A stretch of 64,000 nucleotides of DNA from Bdellovibrio sp. ZAP7 (GTDB taxonomy: Bacteria > Bdellovibrionota_B > Oligoflexia > Oligoflexales > RGVZ01), in the NCBI GenBank assembly GCA_945900755.1, contig CAMDKS010000015.1:1-64000 (forward strand). The letters are read 5' to 3'. This document shows, piece by piece, positions 1 to 9,698 of this stretch. The notes below the pieces were generated by a model. The model saw only the letters and a list, made by a program, of their open reading frames with translations, searched no databases and was not told where the DNA came from. Positions within the stretch are counted from its first letter, which is position 1, and each line of letters begins with the position of its first letter. The translations under genes and the position numbers were made by a program.

Positions 1-57
<57 letters not shown>

Positions 58-246
58 TGTTTAAATCTTGGCATATTGTTACTTTCGATAAATTCTCTGA
101 TTGCTCAAAAAACTACCTAGATAACAGATTGCATTTATTTATGTGACCAATGGTCACAGTCTCATCATAGCCCGAAGACTATAATTTGACGAAAATCAGT
201 TAACCTGTTGTATGGTTTTTTGTTTTTCTGTCGATTCACTATTCAG

Positions 247-259
247 TTTTCAAAGAGCG
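247..259 (-). promoter_or_regulatory. boxA-like antitermination element in the rRNA leader
   Basis: Minus strand CGCTCTTTGAAAA(CTGAAT), similar to the rRNA boxA/leader consensus, between the rRNA promoter and 16S. Confidence 0.6.
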
Positions 260-399
260 TCTCGATTTTGCGAGGGGGGTGTTTCTATCCGTTTGAAAGC
301 ATGTTGTCCATTGAAATTTAACGTTGTTACGTTTTTTCTTTGTTGAACAGAACAATTCAAAAATCAAAAATCACTTTAATTCGGAACCGAGGAAGGCCG

Positions 400-428
400 G
401 TTATAGGACAGAGATTGAGAAGGGTCAA
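400..428 (-). promoter_or_regulatory. sigma70-type rRNA promoter
   Basis: Minus strand TTGACC-N17-TATAAC with an AT-rich UP-like tract immediately upstream (about 429-485). Confidence 0.75.
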
Positions 429-507
429 TCATTTTTTGATGGAAAATAAATTAAAGTTTCCTAAAAAAATAATTCTATTATTTTAGATAGTTACATTGAC
501 GTGCGGG

Positions 508-1404
508 CTACAGCCTGACAGAACAATGGTTGGCTCGCTGGCCACTTTCTTCCAAAGTCGTACCATCGATCAGACAATGCAATGATCCTGCTAATTCCCC
601 AGGCCATTCCGTCGATGGAGGCAAAGACTGACTTTTTCTAATTTCTTTAATGGTTTCAATCATCTTTTCGGAGACTTCGACCGATTCCTTGCGACCGAGT
701 GCCCTAGCATCGTCAGAGATGCCTCCTTGGATAATGCGTCGCACCGTGCATTGGGCGTTAATATTTCTTTGTAGCACCCGACAAGAGATCACTCCTGATA
801 AGTCATTCCGTGCCGTTCCGAGAATTAAGTCGCTACGCAGTAACGACGCAATCTCAAAAGCGACATCGCCATCAAAAATATTCTCGTTTACTGCACGCAC
901 ACGTTCAAAGCGGCATTTAACATTTTTTGAAAGGTATGGAGGAGCCGTGTCTCCTGCACTCTCACAGATAATATCCGCCAATAGTCTTGGCTCGTTTACT
1001 GCGTCTTTTCGAACCTCGATCATTCGACTTCTTATTTTCTGCGACGTTGCATTTTCTAAAAGTGATTCAACCCCACTTGCACCTTGTAGAAAGCAAGTTA
1101 CGAATCCGTTCTCAAATTTACATCTTGCAATTCCACGTCCAGATTGAGCTCCTTCGGCGCCCTGTTCAATCATTTTTAAAAGTGTGACATCGGATTGGTC
1201 TACTGGAATCAATATTTTTTCACCGGCTCCATTTGCTTCAGCACCTTTTAAGTCCGGATCCTGCTCTTTCGTCAGGCTGGTCGGCTCGGCGGCGACGCCT
1301 TCAGCCGGCTCCTTAGGCTCTGCTTTTGGGGAAACACTTCGACACCCCGACAGAGTCGCGCAAATCATCACATAAATTGAGAAGAAACGAAGAAATACCA
1401 TCAT
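508..1404 (-). CDS. hypothetical lipoprotein
   Basis: 298 aa ORF with N-terminal signal and lipobox (ATLSGC). Confidence 0.7.
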   Translation of the reverse strand: MMVFLRFFSIYVMICATLSGCRSVSPKAEPKEPAEGVAAEPTSLTKEQDPDLKGAEANGAGEKILIPVDQSDVTLLKMIEQGAEGAQSGRGIARCKFENGFVTCFLQGASGVESLLENATSQKIRSRMIEVRKDAVNEPRLLADIICESAGDTAPPYLSKNVKCRFERVRAVNENIFDGDVAFEIASLLRSDLILGTARNDLSGVISCRVLQRNINAQCTVRRIIQGGISDDARALGRKESVEVSEKMIETIKEIRKSQSLPPSTEWPGELAGSLHCLIDGTTLEESGQRANHCSVRL

Positions 1405-1641
1405 AAATTTAAACTCCGCTTAAAATAAAATCGCGTCCATTTACACTGTGACATCGCACTGCATGAACCCACAAAATCACCATGCTTTAGGCACATCCCT
1501 TGAGGCGCTTATTCGATCATTTGTTTGCCTGTCCTTACAAGTTTACGTCGAAGCGGACTTAGACGCAAAGACTGATTGCATCCAGCCCCTTTGGGGCTTA
1601 GATTATTATTACTGAATCGCTATTTTTGTAAGGGGCCGCAA

Positions 1642-3285
1642 ATGAATAAATCTGCAGCAAAGCGCCGCGTCCTAACCGTCGTCATGGACGGCGTCGGGTT
1701 ATCGTCAAATGAATTTGGAAACGCCGTAGCAAATGCAGCTCGGCCAAATCTTGAATGGCTGAAAAACTTCGCCACATGGCGCACGCTAGCCGCCCACGGC
1801 AAAGCGGTAGGCTTACCGTCAGACAGCGACATTGGGAATAGTGAAGTTGGGCACAACGCACTCGGCGCTGGCCGCATATTTGATCAAGGGGCAAAACTAG
1901 TTCAAGAGGCCATCGCCAATGGCTCCATGTTTACTGGCGAAGCGTGGCAAAAAATCCGACATCAAGTGGCGTCTAATCAAAGCACCCTGCATTTTCTCGG
2001 CCTTCTTTCTGACGGAAATGTTCATGCTCACGAAGATCATCTCTACGCTATGCTCCGCCGCGCCAAACAAGACGGCTTAAAGCGAGTGCGTATACATATT
2101 TTGTTTGACGGTCGCGATGTTGGCGAAAAATCGGCGGAGACCTATGTCGCACGCCTTGAGACTGTTTTAGCAGAACTACGATCCGAACGTTTTGACGTTG
2201 CAGTGGCCTCGGGCGGAGGTCGAATGCAAATCACAATGGACCGATACGAAGCCGATTGGCCGATGGTTAAACGCGGCTGGAATTGTCACGTTCAAGGCGA
2301 AGCTCCCAATAGGTTTGCGACGCTCGCAGATGCCATGCACAAATTTAGGTCCGATTCAACCATTACTGACCAGTATATTCCCGAATTTATCCTAGAAAAA
2401 AATGGAAAACCGGTCGGCACCATAAACGATGGGGACGCCGTTATATTTTTCAACTTTCGCGGAGACCGCGCCATTGCCATCAGCCGAGCCTTTACCGAAT
2501 CAAATTTCAACAAGTTTGACCGGGGCCGATTTCCAAAGGTTCTCTATGCTGGAATGATGCGCTATGACGGTGATTTAAACATTCCAGAACACTTTCTTGT
2601 TCAGCCTCCAGCTATTTCTGACACATTCGGCGAGTATCTTGCGACCTCTGGTATTCGACAATTTGCTTGCAGTGAAACCCAAAAATTTGGGCACGTCACT
2701 TACTTTTGGAACGGCAATCGCAGCGGCTATTTCGACAAGTCAGTGGAAGAATATTTGGAGATACCTTCAGACAGCAACATCACCTTTGACCTAAAGCCTT
2801 GGATGAAGGCCTATGAGATCACTGAAGAGACGATAAAGCGCATGAAGTCTGGACGTTTCGATTTTGGACGCATTAACTTCGCCAATGCCGACATGGTAGG
2901 GCACACGGGAAATTATGAGGCGGCCGTCATTGCGGTCGAAACCGTTGATTTAATGCTAGGACGGCTGCTAACGGCAGCCAAAGCCACAAATACCATCTTA
3001 GTCGTGACGGCAGATCACGGCAACGCCGATGAGATGTTTGATGCGAAAGCAAAGGATTTTCCAGACTGGAAAAATCTGCCGCTGACCAAAAGACCCTCCC
3101 CAAAAACGGCGCACACACTAAATCCAGTGCCACTGGCTATATTTGATCCCGCACGCACCAGCCCATGGAAGCTTAACACCACGATTCAAAATGGCACCCT
3201 TGGCAACCTCGCCAATACAGCACTCACCCTAATGGGTATTCCTAATCGTGATATTTATCTCCCAAGCCTTATTTTAAAGGATTGA
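1642..3285 (+). CDS. gpmI: 2,3-bisphosphoglycerate-independent phosphoglycerate mutase
   Basis: VMDGVGLSS, GNSEVGHNALGAGR, HGNADEM motifs; start placed at the internal ATG (MNKSAAKRR). Confidence 0.95.
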   Translation: MNKSAAKRRVLTVVMDGVGLSSNEFGNAVANAARPNLEWLKNFATWRTLAAHGKAVGLPSDSDIGNSEVGHNALGAGRIFDQGAKLVQEAIANGSMFTGEAWQKIRHQVASNQSTLHFLGLLSDGNVHAHEDHLYAMLRRAKQDGLKRVRIHILFDGRDVGEKSAETYVARLETVLAELRSERFDVAVASGGGRMQITMDRYEADWPMVKRGWNCHVQGEAPNRFATLADAMHKFRSDSTITDQYIPEFILEKNGKPVGTINDGDAVIFFNFRGDRAIAISRAFTESNFNKFDRGRFPKVLYAGMMRYDGDLNIPEHFLVQPPAISDTFGEYLATSGIRQFACSETQKFGHVTYFWNGNRSGYFDKSVEEYLEIPSDSNITFDLKPWMKAYEITEETIKRMKSGRFDFGRINFANADMVGHTGNYEAAVIAVETVDLMLGRLLTAAKATNTILVVTADHGNADEMFDAKAKDFPDWKNLPLTKRPSPKTAHTLNPVPLAIFDPARTSPWKLNTTIQNGTLGNLANTALTLMGIPNRDIYLPSLILKD

Positions 3286-4151
3286 AAAAAATGAGCGGTA
3301 CCAAAAACAATTGGGACACCACAAAAAAGGCTTTTGGCGAGCTTTGTCAAACGATCGCAGCCTTGCGTCACCCCACAACAGGCTGTCCTTGGGACTTAGA
3401 GCAGACGCACGCAACCCTTCGCAGGTACATGCTTGAAGAGGCTTATGAGGCGGCAGAAGTCATGGACCCTGCCGATCCTGCCAAACTAAAAGACGAGCTT
3501 GGAGATGTTTTATTGCAAGTAGTACTGAACTCTCAGCTTGCGACGGATGCGTCCACATTCACCATTCAAGATGTGATCGAAGGTCTTGACGCAAAAATGT
3601 GTCGACGCCATCCACACGTATTTGGTATTGACGGTAATCCTAATGATCTGCATTCCCGCGACCGATCGAAAATTAAGGACATGTGGCAAGCGGTGAAGGC
3701 CAAAGAAAATCCTGCAAAAAACAAAGCTGCCGCAGGCGTCTTCTCACATCTCAAGGCTGGGTCTATAACTCCAGCCTTGCACCTCACTGTAGCCATAGGA
3801 AAGGTTGCGCAAAAAATTGCGTTTGATTGGAACACCCCCACCGAAGTGTTTGACCAGCTCCAAAGTGAGGTTAAAGAATTGCAGCACGAGCTCGTCACAA
3901 ATAAAAGCAAGGCGAAAATATACGAAGAACTAAGTGATGTGTTTTTTTCTCTCGGCCAACTCTGTCGACACCTCGACATTGATCCAGAGGTCTGTGCCCT
4001 AGACGGCAATAAGAAATTTCTGACTCGCTTCCAGTCACTTGAATCTCTCGCACAGTCTGAGGGCGTGGATGTTCCGACCGCAGGCAAAGCTATACTTGAA
4101 ACCCTTTGGAAAAAAGCAAAAGCCCTTGAAAAACGTGAGGCCTCCAAATGA
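3282..4151 (+). CDS. mazG: nucleoside triphosphate pyrophosphohydrolase MazG
   Basis: [26 protein letters not shown], duplicated MazG domain ([18 protein letters not shown]). Confidence 0.93.
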   Translation: MKKMSGTKNNWDTTKKAFGELCQTIAALRHPTTGCPWDLEQTHATLRRYMLEEAYEAAEVMDPADPAKLKDELGDVLLQVVLNSQLATDASTFTIQDVIEGLDAKMCRRHPHVFGIDGNPNDLHSRDRSKIKDMWQAVKAKENPAKNKAAAGVFSHLKAGSITPALHLTVAIGKVAQKIAFDWNTPTEVFDQLQSEVKELQHELVTNKSKAKIYEELSDVFFSLGQLCRHLDIDPEVCALDGNKKFLTRFQSLESLAQSEGVDVPTAGKAILETLWKKAKALEKREASK

Positions 4152-4600
4152 GTGTTGCGACCCTTGATAAAATAATAGTCACCACCGACGGAGCTTGCCT
4201 CGGAAATCCTGGCCCTGGTGGCTGGGCCGCTCTCCTTCGTTTTAATAAACGAGAAAAGATGATTTCAGGCGGTGAGGCCGACTCGACCAATAATAGAATG
4301 GAGTTAATGGCCGTCATCGAAGGCCTCGCCGCCCTAAAACGTCGTTGCAGCGTGACAATAGTCACAGACAGCCAATACGTTATAAATGGCTTCCAAGAGG
4401 GGTGGGTTAAAAAATGGGAGGCTAACGGTTGGAAGACGGCTGCCAAAAAACCTGTAAAAAATCAGGATCTTTGGGAGTCTTTGCTGGCCCACGTCGAACA
4501 ACACCACGTCAAATGGGAATGGGTTAAAGGCCATAGCGGACACCCCGACAATGAGCGGGTGGACGAGGAAGCACGCACTCAAGCTGAAAAATTCCGGTAA
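4148..4600 (+). CDS. rnhA: ribonuclease HI
   Basis: [55 protein letters not shown]. Confidence 0.96.
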   Translation: MSVATLDKIIVTTDGACLGNPGPGGWAALLRFNKREKMISGGEADSTNNRMELMAVIEGLAALKRRCSVTIVTDSQYVINGFQEGWVKKWEANGWKTAAKKPVKNQDLWESLLAHVEQHHVKWEWVKGHSGHPDNERVDEEARTQAEKFR

Positions 4601-4694
4601 CACCGTGAAAATCAGGGAACTCCGAACAAGCATTATTTATGATGGGAAAGCCGAGACATCGGCCCTTTGCAGGTGACTCGAGTTCAATCTAGGG

Positions 4695-4723
4695 TTGACA
4701 GAACCTATAGGCATTGCTAGAAC
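4695..4723 (+). promoter_or_regulatory. sigma70-type promoter for rpsT
   Basis: TTGACA-N17-TAGAAC about 88 nt upstream of the rpsT GTG start. Confidence 0.65.
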
Positions 4724-4810
4724 ACCCCTTCTCTATGGCACGTTTACGTTACTTGTGAGACATATTATTTCGGATTTTTGTATAAACACCGTATTTCATT
4801 GGGGTTTCCT

Positions 4811-5104
4811 GTGGCCAACCATAAGTCATCGACAAAAAGAGCTCGTGCAGACATTGTTAAGCGCGATCATAACAGCCAATATCTTTCAAGCGTTAGAACT
4901 GCTGTCAAGCATTTCAGAACCGCTCTTGAGGCGCTTAAAGCGGGAACTGAGAAAGACGTTAAGAAAATCGAAACGCTTCTTTCGTTCGCTCAAGAAATGT
5001 TAATGAAAGCATCTAGCAAAGGTGTCGTTCCTAAGAAAACGGCTAGCCGAAAAGTTAGCCGCCTAGCCCATGCTAAAAAAGCTGTTGTTGCCGCTAAGAA
5101 GTAA
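4811..5104 (+). CDS. rpsT: 30S ribosomal protein S20
   Basis: (V/M)ANHKSSTKRARADIVKRDHNSQYLSSVRTAVK...; GTG start inside the longer ORF. Confidence 0.93.
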   Translation: MANHKSSTKRARADIVKRDHNSQYLSSVRTAVKHFRTALEALKAGTEKDVKKIETLLSFAQEMLMKASSKGVVPKKTASRKVSRLAHAKKAVVAAKK

Positions 5105-5134
5105 TTCTTTGCGGATCTACGACTAGAGCCACAC

Positions 5135-5204
5135 TTCAAAGCCACCGCATTTTTCGATCTCGTTTTATCTAAGGATAAAGCAGCGAATTATTGGTGGCTT
5201 TGAA
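5135..5204 (+). terminator. putative rpsT terminator: 12-bp inverted repeat enclosing a smaller hairpin
   Basis: TTCAAAGCCACC...GGTGGCTTTGAA followed by a T run; inner TTTATC-TAAG-GATAAA. Confidence 0.5.
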
Positions 5205-6921
5205 TTTTTTCAATAGCTGTGGTTAAATTGGGGTGCTCCCCAAACGAATCGCGAATCTGGATGAGAGTATCTAGGGCCTCTGGATCATTTTGGTTTTCAA
5301 GACAGGCTTGAACCACCAAATTTAGGGAAGGTGACTCCAGCCCACCTACGCCGATGGCTTTCTGAAGCCAAAACACAGATTCAGTAAACATCTTTAGTCG
5401 ACGATAAACTAAACCTACTCCCGCCAAACACTGATAGTCGTTAGGATTTACTGCAAGTCCTCGCTTAAAGAAACTCAAAGCATCTTCGTGGCTATGCCCT
5501 TGCCAAGCCAAATAACCCAGTCCGCGTAGGGCATGGTAATTCTCGCTGTTTGCCTTTAAGGATTCTTCGAAGGCTGATATGGCCTCATCGCCACGAGACA
5601 ACGCCACTAAGGCATCCCCGCGAATCCGTAAAACCTCAGAGTGCTGCCCCACTTCACAGGTGGATGAAAAATCACGAACTTCTTCACACTTCACCAATAC
5701 AGCACTAGCATCCTTAAACGTCATCACCACTTGGTGGCACTCGATAAACGTTTTAAGACCTAAACGGCGATTACTTCGTTCGTCTTTTCTACATAATTCT
5801 TCAAATACGCCCTCAATGATTCGGGCTGCGGTCTTCGGAGAAAGGAATTCTGCCGCCAGCTGACCTGCCTCTTGTCGCTGTTCACTGACATGATCAACAC
5901 TCTTAATCGATTTTGTTAGACTCAAAGCCACATCGAGAGCAGAAAAATCATCCAAACGGATCACCGGCAACCCTGACAACCAATCATCGGCAATCGTGCC
6001 ACTTGGTACAATAAGTTTGGCGCCACAAGTAGCCGCAGAAATTATATGCCACGGCAAAATCTCGGGCTCGACTGTTTTGTTTCGTCGGCCCTCGATCACA
6101 ATATCGCTGGCACAAAGTAAATCTTGAATAAATGGCTGGAGGTCCTGAGCTAAGAGCATCGTCTGCGCACCGAGCCCCAAATCAGAAATTAGATATTTAA
6201 GAGCAGTTGAAGCCTCGCCAGCACCACAGAGCAAAAATCTAACCCTACTTCGTAAATCTGCGGGGAGTTGATTTAAGGCCAGCCTTGCACCCTGCACAAT
6301 CGTTGACGCGGGCTCCAATTCTCCTAGATTTGTCATGAGCGTAACCAGAATACTTGACTTAGAAATTTGGAAATAATTTCTAAATCGCATTGAACTCGGT
6401 TCTGAATAGACAAATCGACGAGGATCTGTCGCTGCATTAATTTTAGAAATTTTCGTTAAGGGCACCTGCTCCATTTCCAATAACTGCGATGCTCGCCGTG
6501 ACGTCGGGAAAAACGCATCTGAGTTTTGGCAGATGTCTTGCTGAATAGCACGAATATTTGCAAATTTTTCATAGATAAAAGGATCATATTCATGAGTCAC
6601 GCAAGCAAACGGAATGCCGAGCTTTCGAGCCGCTCGCACGGCTTGAAAAGTATAGAGCTTACTTGTTTCAATACCCACGACAACATCGGCTCCCATTAAA
6701 TGGCGTTCTAGGTCTCTGCAGAAGCCTGGCATGTCTGGAATCTGTGGGAAAAGCACTAAAGGGAGGGACGTTGTACCGTTGTAGTTTCCAGAGTCTATGG
6801 CAAACACCTCGACAGAGTGCCTTAAGGACAAATCCTCCCACACCTTGAGCAAGGATGGGTCAAGCAGGGTTCCGGCTACAATTTTTATTTTCAATTTTCG
6901 AACCATTTTTCCCTCTAACAT
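5188..6921 (-). CDS. glycosyltransferase-like protein with C-terminal TPR repeats
   Basis: GT-B-like N-terminal region (CVTHEYDPF, GADVVVGIETSKLYTFQAVRAARKLGIP) and TPRs (YHALRGLGYLAWQGHSHEDALSFFKRGLAVNPND). Confidence 0.7.
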   Translation of the reverse strand: MLEGKMVRKLKIKIVAGTLLDPSLLKVWEDLSLRHSVEVFAIDSGNYNGTTSLPLVLFPQIPDMPGFCRDLERHLMGADVVVGIETSKLYTFQAVRAARKLGIPFACVTHEYDPFIYEKFANIRAIQQDICQNSDAFFPTSRRASQLLEMEQVPLTKISKINAATDPRRFVYSEPSSMRFRNYFQISKSSILVTLMTNLGELEPASTIVQGARLALNQLPADLRSRVRFLLCGAGEASTALKYLISDLGLGAQTMLLAQDLQPFIQDLLCASDIVIEGRRNKTVEPEILPWHIISAATCGAKLIVPSGTIADDWLSGLPVIRLDDFSALDVALSLTKSIKSVDHVSEQRQEAGQLAAEFLSPKTAARIIEGVFEELCRKDERSNRRLGLKTFIECHQVVMTFKDASAVLVKCEEVRDFSSTCEVGQHSEVLRIRGDALVALSRGDEAISAFEESLKANSENYHALRGLGYLAWQGHSHEDALSFFKRGLAVNPNDYQCLAGVGLVYRRLKMFTESVFWLQKAIGVGGLESPSLNLVVQACLENQNDPEALDTLIQIRDSFGEHPNLTTAIEKIQSHQ

Positions 6922-6930
6922 GAATAACTC

Positions 6931-9456
6931 TTAATGCGAAAGATTCTCATTATCTCGAATAACTGCGACGGGTGCTGACGTACGAATTTCCGATGTGGCA
7001 AAAATTTCCTGACCGTTTGATCTCTGTTTCAAAGCAAAACCGATTAAAACTGTGGGCGATTCCATTTTTTCTTTCGCGACGATTGGCACCAAAATTTCCT
7101 TCTGGTCTCCTGCCAAAATTGAACCTAGTGAAAAACTACTTTTTGGCACCATAATCTGATCCCCTGCAAGACTCGATACGGACACCTGTGCGCCGTGAAT
7201 ATCGTCACCTGTTTTGTTAGCCACCGTGACCCGAATCATGGCCGCTTCATTGCCCTCAATCACCTTTGCAACGCTACTAGCGACGCCATCAACGAATTCT
7301 GCGGTCATGGTGATTGGTGCTAAATTGCGATCCACAACATCAATCAAAAATTCGCCTTGCCCCGTTTTCATCGCCTGAGCATCAATTGCAATACCTGAAT
7401 TTACATAGTGGCGACCCGACACCATCGCGTTTGGTATCATCACCTTAAAGACTCCTTCTCGTGATTCCCCACTTTCGATGGCACCAACGAGCGCTTCCTT
7501 TGTTTCAAGTCCTGACACCGCCGACTGAATAAACACGGATACATTTTCTGCGGCACGAGTACCAAAATTTGAAATCTTCCACGGGACCTCTAGCACACCG
7601 TTCCGAGTAGATTGGATGCCAGATGCTAGAGATGAGATTTTAAGAGTTAAACTTGGCGCGCTCACGCTTGGCGCGACGTTGGCCTTCCAGTGCACTTTAT
7701 GGGAGTTCTCCAACCACGTAATGACCGACTGTGAGATTTTTGATAGATCGCTCCTAATGGCAGGGGCTGCAAGCGCAAGCCAATGACTCGATCTTCTAGC
7801 GCCTATCGGCAAATGATTACCGTAGACGGCACCCACTTTTGAAAATATCGTCATTGCAATTCTCATTTCGGGATCAAGCTCCTCAGATTTGGTTGTCGCC
7901 GAGTAATCGCGAGCAAAATAGAAACCTTTAATCAATGGAGACCCTGATCCGCCCTTAGGATCAGCAGCAGCATTGAGTCGATTCGGAAGAAACTGTTCAT
8001 TGCGATAACGGTACAGTCCAAAAACATTTGCATTATCAGTGGTTCGGTATACCGGCTGGGTCCATACATCCGGAAGAATCCCAATATTTTGTATGCTCTT
8101 GTCGGCGGGTGTAAAATAGCGTGCAATTGTTAATTTTAGAGCTCTGAGTGCCGGCAACTCAAAAACTGTTTGCACAGACCCCTTGCCGAAGCTTGGTTGC
8201 CCAATCACCACCGCCCGGCCATTATCTTGAAGAGCTCCAGCGACAATTTCACTTGCTGAGGCACTGCCTTCGTCCATCAGTACAACCAACGGAAAATCCA
8301 CCTCATCATTCGTATGATTCGCACGCTCAATTTCTTGTTTGCGACCACGCGTGGTAACAACAATTCCTTTATCCAAGAAAATGTCACTCACGACGACGGC
8401 TTGGTCTAACAGTCCACCAGGATTTCCACGCAAATCCAACACGACGCCACCCAACGGGCGTTTCTGCCGAAATTTGTGAATAGAGGCGACGATCTCTTGA
8501 GACGTTCGAACTGCAAAACTTTCCACGAGTAACCGCAAAATGTAGTGATTTCCCTGTTTATATTCAAACTCCTCGACCGAATTAACTTCAATGATCTCGC
8601 GTTGAAGTGCCCGAGTTTTTGGATAGCCATCACCTTCACGTAAGGTCATAAGACTAGCTTTGCTTCCCGGCTCTCCGCGCATGTGAGAGACGAGAGTATC
8701 CAGAGACTTTCCAAACGTATTAAAGCCGTCAATCGACAATATTTTATCGTCCTTGCGAACTCCATTGCGCAATGCAGGGCTGTTCGGCAGAGTCTTTAAT
8801 ACGGTTAACACGTTATTGCGAACACCAACCAGCACGCCTAAACCACCGAACGCACCCTCAGTTCCCTGTCTGAGATCTTGATAACCCTCGGTAGAAAGCA
8901 GCGATGAATGAGCATCCAGAGAGCTTAATAGAGCATTAAGAACAATTGATGTGGAATTGCGCTCGTCGCCGAGCATGATGTTTTCGCCCTGATCCATCAA
9001 TTGATCGACGTTGATGCGGTCGCAAAATCCAATAAGGCTTTTGAGATGACCAAGGAGTACGTCGTAGTCCATTTCCCGATTACGGCTGAACTCGAGGGTT
9101 TCGGACTGCATCGTCAACGAGTAGACGGCGTCACTTTCATGAAAAGTCAGCTCGGGGATGGCAAAGGCTAAAGAGCGCATAGTTCCGGAGATCAGCTGAT
9201 CACTCTCCACGCGCTCCGGATCCACATAATAGTTCTGAACGAGACTAACAATCGAGTCCAACAAGATGGCGGACGTTGTCTCCTTGATGGACTTGTCTTC
9301 TGATACTTGAGTGACAGCCGTCCGGCGATGAGCTGATTTAGCTCTGAACCTCAATTCTCGCGGATGCAAAAAAATAATTACTGTAAGCAGTAGCGCCGCA
9401 ATGACGGTTGCTGGCAATCCATTAAATTTGGGAGCTTGCGAGCTCTTTCGAAACAT
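6931..9456 (-). CDS. S41 family C-terminal processing peptidase with PDZ domain
   Basis: GGVVLDLRGNPGGLLDQAV, DEGSASASEIVAGALQDNGRAVVIGQPSFGKGSVQ; start placed at MFRKSSQAP. Confidence 0.92.
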   Translation of the reverse strand: MFRKSSQAPKFNGLPATVIAALLLTVIIFLHPRELRFRAKSAHRRTAVTQVSEDKSIKETTSAILLDSIVSLVQNYYVDPERVESDQLISGTMRSLAFAIPELTFHESDAVYSLTMQSETLEFSRNREMDYDVLLGHLKSLIGFCDRINVDQLMDQGENIMLGDERNSTSIVLNALLSSLDAHSSLLSTEGYQDLRQGTEGAFGGLGVLVGVRNNVLTVLKTLPNSPALRNGVRKDDKILSIDGFNTFGKSLDTLVSHMRGEPGSKASLMTLREGDGYPKTRALQREIIEVNSVEEFEYKQGNHYILRLLVESFAVRTSQEIVASIHKFRQKRPLGGVVLDLRGNPGGLLDQAVVVSDIFLDKGIVVTTRGRKQEIERANHTNDEVDFPLVVLMDEGSASASEIVAGALQDNGRAVVIGQPSFGKGSVQTVFELPALRALKLTIARYFTPADKSIQNIGILPDVWTQPVYRTTDNANVFGLYRYRNEQFLPNRLNAAADPKGGSGSPLIKGFYFARDYSATTKSEELDPEMRIAMTIFSKVGAVYGNHLPIGARRSSHWLALAAPAIRSDLSKISQSVITWLENSHKVHWKANVAPSVSAPSLTLKISSLASGIQSTRNGVLEVPWKISNFGTRAAENVSVFIQSAVSGLETKEALVGAIESGESREGVFKVMIPNAMVSGRHYVNSGIAIDAQAMKTGQGEFLIDVVDRNLAPITMTAEFVDGVASSVAKVIEGNEAAMIRVTVANKTGDDIHGAQVSVSSLAGDQIMVPKSSFSLGSILAGDQKEILVPIVAKEKMESPTVLIGFALKQRSNGQEIFATSEIRTSAPVAVIRDNENLSH

Positions 9457-9698
9457 ACCTGTACCACCTCTATTGTAGATGACACTGGTATCGGCATAAG
9501 CCTCACCTCCTTGACTGTTTGGCCCCAATAGCACCAAATCGAAAATATTTTAGCGGCTATAACCCACCGTATTTTGTGAGATTTTGGGGACGCTTTGGCT
9601 TTTCATCTAAATCTGCCATTAATTTTCTTAAACCTCTTCCGATGACCCACCCGTAATGCTTTCAGGTCTCTGATCTGTTTAAGCAGAAAGGATGGAAA

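Noticed and set aside
650-1375. Plus-strand ORFs (165, 66 and 63 aa) opposite the lipoprotein gene
   Set aside because: Antisense to a better-supported ORF with signal peptide; no recognisable motif; likely shadow ORFs
1584-1598. AGCCCC-TTT-GGGGCT hairpin before gpmI as a terminator
   Set aside because: Short stem with no clean T run; may be a 5'UTR hairpin but evidence is thin
3566-4147. 193-aa minus-strand ORF across mazG
   Set aside because: Entirely antisense to mazG; Ser/Arg-rich composition typical of a shadow ORF
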